A stretch of 10,305 bases of DNA. Source: an uncultured Rhodospirillales bacterium (GTDB taxonomy: Bacteria; Pseudomonadota; Alphaproteobacteria; Rhodospirillales; Casp-alpha2). Position 1 is the stretch's first letter. Every line of letters begins with the position of its first letter. A program made the position numbers and the translations under genes. The stretch is from NCBI GenBank assembly GCA_938074585.1, contig CALJEW010000410.1, positions 1 through 10,305 on the forward strand, given 5' to 3'. The notes under the pieces are model-generated. The model searched no databases. It was not told where the DNA came from and worked only from the letters and a program-made list of their open reading frames with translations. Shown in pieces: positions 7,195 to 10,305 of this stretch.

Positions 7195-7260
7195 GTGACA
7201 TGTTACAGTATTAGATTTAGTGATATGTTACAGTAGTGATTTTAGTGACATGTCACGATG
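7195..7260. promoter_or_regulatory. Triple palindromic operator, exact 25-bp period, in divergent promoter
   Basis: Three copies start at 7195 (GTGACATGTTACAGTA), 7220 (GTGATATGTTACAGTA) and 7245 (GTGACATGTCACGATG), exactly 25 bases apart. The linkers are also alike (TTAGATTTA versus GTGATTTTA). The core of copy three is a perfect 12-bp palindrome; the other two are one or two substitutions off. The array lies 37 bases upstream of the lipoprotein ATG and about 210 bases upstream of speD, so it could control both divergent units. The same core occurs before the DUF2170 gene, which argues for a specific regulator. Which protein binds is not shown by the sequence. Confidence 0.72.
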
Positions 7261-7375
7261 CGCAAGCCTCGTTTGCGGCTTTTCAATTAGATAGTCATGT
7301 AAAGAAAAGTGTTTTCCAAGTGCGGACAATAGATGTCGTTTATCATTGCTCCCTGCATTGTTAACTAGGCTTGCG
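7261..7375. repeat. Separated 9-bp inverted repeat in the speD upstream region
   Basis: CGCAAGCCT at 7261-7269 and AGGCTTGCG at 7367-7375 are perfect reverse complements 97 bases apart. They lie directly behind the operator array and before speD. A shorter hairpin, AAGCC with GGCTT, also forms near the first arm (about 7263-7283) and is followed by TTTC. They may be DNA sites for a looping protein, a leader RNA fold if transcription begins upstream, or chance. No known riboswitch class is recognised. Confidence 0.25.
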
Positions 7376-7404
7376 AAGGTCTATAACAATTAATAATCTG
7401 TGGA

Positions 7405-7434
7405 TTGTCTGTTACCTTATGACAAGTTTATCAT
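7405..7434 (+). promoter_or_regulatory. Candidate sigma-70-type promoter for speD
   Basis: TTGTCT at 7405-7410 and TATCAT at 7429-7434 are separated by 18 bases, 37 bases before the speD ATG. The region is A+T-rich and no better pair was seen. This is a pattern match only. Confidence 0.3.
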
Positions 7435-7470
7435 AGCCTTACCGATGACTTTGGATACTCTATAGACATT

Positions 7471-7881
7471 ATGCCCGATAGTAAAACCGTTCTCCCCGAT
7501 TATTTTGTCGACGATGGATCTGACATCTTTGCCGGGACTCATCTGCTGGTTGACGTTTGGGATGCTCGAAACCTAACCAACCCAGAGGCTATTGAAAAAT
7601 CATTAGTGAGAGCGGCAGAAGATGCCAGAGCAACCGTTCTTAATGGTCATTTTCATAGTTTCGGATCTGGCCTAGGTGTCTCCGGTGTCTTATTACTAGC
7701 TGAAAGCCACATCAGTATACATACATGGCCGGAGCGCAGATTTGCTTCAATAGATGTTTTTATGTGCGGAAAATGCAATCCATATGACACTTTGCCGGAA
7801 ATTAAAAAGATATTTTCCAATAACTTAACAATATCGGCCTCTAAAAGAGGCCTTAATCCGGCGTTCTCAGAGGGAAAATAA
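7471..7881 (+). CDS. speD: S-adenosylmethionine decarboxylase, prokaryotic pyruvoyl type
   Basis: This 136-residue proenzyme of the class 1B (Bacillus/Thermotoga-type) SpeD family decarboxylates S-adenosylmethionine to the aminopropyl donor for spermidine synthesis. GTHLLVDVWD (22-31) is the N-terminal family signature. The self-cleavage site is AESHISIHTWPE: Glu78-Ser79, where Ser79 becomes the pyruvoyl group. The processing and catalytic residues are all present at the spacing known from the Thermotoga enzyme: Ser71, His84 (Ser79+5) and Cys99 (Ser79+20, in FMCG). A 19-residue N-terminal extension precedes the usual start. The ribosome site is weak (GGAT about 15 bases upstream of ATG), so low or regulated translation is possible. 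The gene diverges from the operon that encodes the SpeE-like partner, sharing the operator-containing intergenic region. No downstream partner is seen, because the next gene is a transposase relic. Confidence 0.94.
   Translation: MPDSKTVLPDYFVDDGSDIFAGTHLLVDVWDARNLTNPEAIEKSLVRAAEDARATVLNGHFHSFGSGLGVSGVLLLAESHISIHTWPERRFASIDVFMCGKCNPYDTLPEIKKIFSNNLTISASKRGLNPAFSEGK
7836..7852 (+). other. Strong hairpin inside the 3' end of speD
   Basis: GGCCTCT, AAA and AGAGGCC form a perfect 7-bp stem with a three-base loop within the codons for ISASKRGL, followed by TTAAT. It lies 29 bases before the stop codon. It may be part of an overlapping termination or mRNA-protection signal, or simply coding coincidence. 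No better terminator is visible between speD and the transposase relic. Confidence 0.35.
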
Positions 7882-7979
7882 TTTTTACCACATACTAGCA
7901 TTTACCTAAAATCCCATATAAAAAACGGTGCTATCAGATAAATGCGAACTCGTCTTACTATGGCAATAATATGTTAGAT

Positions 7980-8520
7980 TTATGCAGCACAGAGTTGCTG
8001 CCATTCAAAAGGAGCAGCTTCACGTTGAACCTTAAATGTATCTCTTGAATTTAGTCGTTGTTCCTTGTTGAAGTGGTTGAAAACGGAAAAATAGATAGAG
8101 CCGAAATTTTGTAAACTTTACATGTGCCGGAAACGTAGCACTGCATATTCTAGTTGTCGAAATTGAAGATGAGAATTATCACATCTGTTGTTCTTCTATC
8201 GCCCTGCTTCTTGATCCTCTTGGTTCTCAATAACCTTCATGGCAGCTCTATAAGAACGCAATATGTCAGTAACAATTAAGTTTGGTTTGCCGTACCATTT
8301 CATGATTTTCTTCAGGAAAATAAGGCTGCCTTGCAATCACGCCTCTTAGATATAAATGCTTCTAGAACTGCACCCAGATGATCAACGGTACGCCAGAGAT
8401 AATGTGTCTCTCCATTGATCGTCATGAAGATTTCATCAAGATGCCATTTCCAGAAAAAAAAGCAGGCCCATTCGTCCAAAAACAGATAGTTTATCATGAC
8501 AGTGAACCATTGAGGTCATC
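7980..8520 (-). pseudogene. IS6-family (IS26/IS240-like) transposase remnant
   Basis: Read from right to left, three frames together spell most of an IS6 DDE transposase. At about 8330-8460 the product is WHLDEIFMTINGETHYLW plus RTVDHLGAVLEAF, with the first catalytic Asp. After a one-base shift near 8318 it reads FLKKIMKWYGKPNLIVTD then ILRSY, with the second Asp. After another shift near 8198 it reads NNRCDNSHLQFRQLEYAVLR, where the third catalytic Glu is Asp. An in-frame TAA at 8118-8120 interrupts before SLQNF, and the last codons end at the TAA complementary to 7980-7982. The N-terminal helix-turn-helix part (8460-8520) is only faintly readable (TICFW, then GPAFF) and appears internally shortened. 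No terminal inverted repeats or target duplication were identified. The element is dead; an open frame at 8312-8497 is only its best-preserved piece. Confidence 0.85.
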
Positions 8521-8580
8521 ATAGCGTATAGATTTTATAATATATATATGAGAATGAATATTTTGGTATAAATTAACTCT

Positions 8581-8586
8581 TATAAT
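8581..8586 (+). promoter_or_regulatory. Candidate -10 box for the DCC/glutathione-peroxidase operon
   Basis: A perfect TATAAT lies 95 bases upstream of the DCC-family start in an A+T-rich stretch just beyond the transposase relic. No good TTGACA-like -35 is at 16-18 bases, so assignment is weak. Confidence 0.25.
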
Positions 8587-8680
8587 GGAAACTAGATTTG
8601 TATTCGTTACCAATTACGACCACAGACGTAGTGGCCCAATGGACAAATACACGCATCTTGACATTTTTTAGGTATTTGAA

Positions 8681-9106
8681 ATGACACGTAACATATCAGG
8701 ATCAGACGCAAGTACAGTCTTTTTTGATGGCAAGTGCCCACTCTGCACCCGCGAAATCAGTTTCTACCGAGGCCAGCGGGGAGCTGAAGACATCAACTGG
8801 GTCGATGTGACAAAGGCCAGTCTCGACAACCTACCTTCTGGTCTGACACGAAAAGACGCTCTGGCCAGGTTCCATGTACTAACCACTGGAGGAGAATTGG
8901 TGTCGGGTGGTAATGCTTTTTCAAGCCTGTGGTTGTCGTTGCCAGCGTTCCAGTGGGCCGGGAAGTTGTTTAAAATCAGTTTTCTCGCTCTTCTTCTGGA
9001 ACGCGCATATAAAATATTTTTACCCTGCCGCCCTCTACTGCAACGCTGCTTGCCACAAACACTTAAAAGCCCCGTAGGCGATAAGCATAGTGGTGAGACA
9101 AAATGA
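8681..9106 (+). CDS. DCC-family thiol protein (DUF393)
   Basis: This 141-residue predicted cytosolic or membrane-peripheral protein has the family-defining motif VFFDGKCPLC (13-22): Asp16, Cys19 and Cys22 give the D-x-x-C-x-x-C signature, a thioredoxin-like dithiol. ITW-type INWVDVT (38-44) follows, then FHVLTTGGELVSGGNAFSSL (64-83), in which the G-x-x-x-x-G-xxA pattern is typical of the family. A hydrophobic segment (about 98-116) and a LPCRPLLQRCLP end (114-125) have two more cysteines. The family is annotated as putative thiol-disulfide oxidoreductase; substrates are unknown. ATG 8681 has only AGG as a ribosome site. Its stop overlaps the start of the glutathione peroxidase gene by ATGA, so translation is probably coupled and a shared thiol/peroxide role is likely. 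Confidence 0.85.
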   Translation: MTRNISGSDASTVFFDGKCPLCTREISFYRGQRGAEDINWVDVTKASLDNLPSGLTRKDALARFHVLTTGGELVSGGNAFSSLWLSLPAFQWAGKLFKISFLALLLERAYKIFLPCRPLLQRCLPQTLKSPVGDKHSGETK

Positions 9107-9660
9107 TGATCTTTCGATTTGTAATTATATTTTTGCTTGTACAAATGCAAGGAGGTGCAATGGCATCCGATACGATAACAAAATCTGCTCACGATTTTTC
9201 ATTTAAGACCATTGAGGGACAACACCTACCGTTGTCTTCATTTGCTGGCAATGCCGTTCTTGTCGTCAATACGGCCTCATTTTGCGGTTTTACACGCCAA
9301 TATACAGCTCTGCAGGATTTGTGGCAGCGTTATGAAGACCGGGGGTTGGTCGTGCTCGGCGTTCCGTCCAACGATTTCGGTGGTCAAGAACCAGAAACTG
9401 AAACCAAGATAAAAACCTTTTGCGAAGTCAATTTCGATGTTGATTTTCCATTGACGGAAAAGGTGCGGGTGAAGGGCGCCCAAGCCCATCCTTTCTATAA
9501 GTGGGCAGCGGCGGAACTTGGGGCCATGGCTAAGCCGCAGTGGAATTTTCACAAATACCTAATTAACTCTGACGGCCGACTGATTGAATGGTTTTCAACG
9601 CCGACCTCGCCATTATCGTCACGGGTAATCAAAGCCGTTGAGGCTGCACTACCCCACTAA
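9103..9660 (+). CDS. Exported Cys-type glutathione peroxidase
   Basis: This 185-residue glutathione peroxidase-fold protein reduces peroxides using thiols (glutathione or thioredoxin). Residues 1-21 form a signal peptide (hydrophobic FVIIFLLV, then AMA before SDT), so the mature enzyme is probably periplasmic. The catalytic Cys61 is in NTASFCGFT. The other tetrad residues are Gln95 (NDFGGQEP, 90-97) and Trp147-Asn148 (WNFHKYL). Cys107 in TFCEVNF is the usual second conserved cysteine. Length fits a bacterial GPx plus signal peptide. The start at 9103 overlaps the DCC stop (ATGA). An ATG at 9106 is also possible, and an internal ATG at 9160 would remove the signal peptide. The exported form differs from common cytosolic bacterial BtuE-type enzymes. 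No terminator is evident directly downstream. Confidence 0.92.
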   Translation: MMIFRFVIIFLLVQMQGGAMASDTITKSAHDFSFKTIEGQHLPLSSFAGNAVLVVNTASFCGFTRQYTALQDLWQRYEDRGLVVLGVPSNDFGGQEPETETKIKTFCEVNFDVDFPLTEKVRVKGAQAHPFYKWAAAELGAMAKPQWNFHKYLINSDGRLIEWFSTPTSPLSSRVIKAVEAALPH

Positions 9661-9843
9661 AACAATCTAGGGGTCATTGTGAGATGTCATATCAACAGTA
9701 GTTCTGGAACGGTGCTTAAGACCAATGAAGGAATAAAGAACAACAGCCGGGCTCAGTGGAAGAATGATCCGCGGTCATCAGAATAATTAGGCAACGGAAA
9801 CCCGAGTATGAAGTCGTGTGATCGTGCCCCGCGCACTCACATG
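9661..9843. other. Intergenic stretch, nothing recognised
   Basis: No open frame of useful length, RNA gene or clear repeat was seen between the glutathione peroxidase stop and the first 78-bp repeat. A terminator for the upstream operon could not be located. Confidence 0.5.
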
Positions 9844-9921
9844 AAACCTACTGTTAAATGTGTTTCGTTAATGTAGGGTCTTGAACAAACCCTGCCCCGG
9901 CAACCACCAAGACCCCACCGT
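9844..9921. repeat. 78-bp direct repeat, copy 1
   Basis: This copy is about 91% identical (71 of 78 by eye) to the copy 129 bases downstream. It contains GTAGGGTCTTG (9873-9883) and CAAGACCCCAC (9908-9918), which pair as a hairpin with one mismatch. The loop region includes CCTGCCCCGGCAACCA (9891 onward), one base off the form in copy 2, which resembles the 3' end of an initiator tRNA. Confidence 0.8.
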
Positions 9922-9972
9922 AAGCTGGTATTTGGGGATGTTCATTAACAAAGGGATTAATCATTTCTGGTT

Positions 9973-10050
9973 AAACCCACAGTTAAATGTATTTCGTTAA
10001 TGTAGGGTCTTGAACAAGTCCTGCCCCCGCAACCACCAAGACCCTACCGT
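9973..10050. repeat. 78-bp direct repeat, copy 2
   Basis: This is the second copy of the element. The hairpin arms GTAGGGTCTTG (10002-10012) and CAAGACCCTAC (10037-10047) are perfectly complementary over 11 bp, with a 24-base loop. The loop holds CCTGCCCCCGCAACCA (10021-10036), whose last 12 bases equal the acceptor end of E. coli tRNA-fMet, including the A72-type base and CCA. The rest of a tRNA is not present. It may be an attachment-site remnant, a small mobile repeat or an intergenic palindrome family. A terminator-like hairpin follows immediately. Confidence 0.8.
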
Positions 10051-10080
10051 CGCTTCCATTGGAGGCAGCGGTTTTGTTTT
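10051..10080 (+). terminator. Rho-independent terminator-like hairpin after repeat copy 2
   Basis: CGCTTCC pairs with GGCAGCG (10051-10057 with 10064-10070, one mismatch) around a short loop, followed by GTTTTGTTTT. It is oriented to stop plus-strand transcription, as would be expected behind a tRNA or plus-strand transcript. No such intact gene is seen just upstream. Confidence 0.4.
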
Positions 10081-10104
10081 GTTGGGCGTAGGCGAGGATC
10101 TGAG

Positions 10105-10227
10105 TCAAGGCACGGACAAGATGACATCGGGTTTGCTGCGCTTAGTGCCGAGATGAATCTCAATGAGCTCAATTAAGGAACGAATGAATTCCATAGACTG
10201 TGGCCGGCAACTTGATGCGGGGTCCAT
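10105..10227 (-). CDS. Doubtful small ORF or gene remnant
   Basis: An ATG at 10227 opens 40 codons ending at 10105, containing SMEFIRSLIELIEIHLGTKR (11-30), a regular amphipathic helix pattern. The frame stays open upstream for 13 more codons to a stop at about 10267. No family is recognised and no good ribosome site is seen. It may be the C-terminus of a decayed gene or a chance frame. The remaining bases to the window end show nothing clear. Confidence 0.18.
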   Translation of the reverse strand: MDPASSCRPQSMEFIRSLIELIEIHLGTKRSKPDVILSVP

Positions 10228-10305
10228 TCGCGTGTTCTGTCGGCGTCCGTAATCTCCTTCGCTGATTTATAGGACCCTGCAGTAAGCTTGAGGTCGATCA
10301 AGTAA

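Noticed and set aside
7158..7210. Sigma-54 promoter as for classic pspA
   Set aside because: The required GG and GC at -24/-12 spacing are not present; the region is better explained by palindromic operators.
7195..7260. CRISPR array
   Set aside because: The 25-bp units have related linkers, no unique spacers, only three copies, and sit in a divergent promoter.
8312..8497. Stand-alone 61-residue minus-strand gene
   Set aside because: Its sequence is only the first-Asp region of an IS6 transposase that continues in other frames, so it is part of a pseudogene.
8658..8663. TTGACA as a -35 box for the DCC gene
   Set aside because: A -10 box at normal spacing would fall on the start codon.
8764..9192. 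Minus-strand open frame opposite the DCC and glutathione peroxidase genes
   Set aside because: Both plus-strand genes have firm family motifs; this is their antisense shadow.
9854..9995. Integron attC sites (GTTAAAT-like cores)
   Set aside because: No matching RYYYAAC partner at the right position and no integrase or cassette genes.
9844..10050. Coding use of the repeats on the minus strand (both end at an aligned stop)
   Set aside because: The shared frame is only about 20 codons, differences between copies are not biased to synonymous sites, and the reading resembles the antisense of a tRNA 3' end.

Overview
The window looks like a chromosomal segment of a Gram-negative proteobacterium. 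An alphaproteobacterium is my best guess, from overall protein flavour and an IS6-type transposase relic of the kind common there; no rRNA or complete tRNA is present to confirm it. Base composition is moderate (mid-40s % G+C by eye).

Region 1 (1-7158, all minus strand, so read right to left) is a dense locus of membrane and polyamine genes. In transcription order it encodes a lipoprotein with an aromatic and Ser/Arg-rich tail, a tandem DUF350 membrane protein (YjfL-like), and a membrane-anchored spermidine-synthase-type aminopropyltransferase. These are followed by a DUF2170 protein (YjfI-like) with an extra N-terminal ribbon-helix-helix-like segment, a PspA/IM30 coiled-coil protein (YjfJ-like), a DUF2491 protein (YjfK-like), a two-TM potassium channel with a cytosolic RCK-like domain, and a rhomboid-family protease cut by the window edge. 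Two transcription units seem likely. One starts upstream of the lipoprotein gene and one upstream of the DUF2170 gene. Both promoter regions carry the same palindrome, GTGACATGTCAC or close variants. It occurs three times at an exact 25-bp period at 7195-7260, and once clearly plus two degenerate copies at 3491-3547.

Region 2 (7159-7881) is the divergent control region followed by speD on the plus strand. SpeD makes decarboxylated S-adenosylmethionine, the aminopropyl donor that the SpeE-like enzyme across the divergent promoter would use. The locus therefore couples aminopropyl chemistry at the membrane with PspA-type membrane maintenance and a K+ channel. It resembles the E. coli yjfIJKLMC neighbourhood, but no ATP-grasp (YjfC-type) gene lies in the window.

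Region 3 (7882-8680) holds no intact gene. Most of it is a decayed IS6-family transposase (about 7980-8520, minus) with at least two frameshifts, a stop codon and a degenerate N-terminus.

Region 4 (8681-9660) is a two-gene plus-strand operon with a 4-base overlap: a DCC-family (DUF393) thiol protein and an exported Cys-type glutathione peroxidase.

Region 5 (9661-10305) has no convincing gene. It carries two direct copies of a 78-bp element (129 bp apart, about 91% identical) that folds into a hairpin and contains a string like the 3' end of initiator tRNA. A terminator-like hairpin follows, then a doubtful 40-codon minus-strand ORF.
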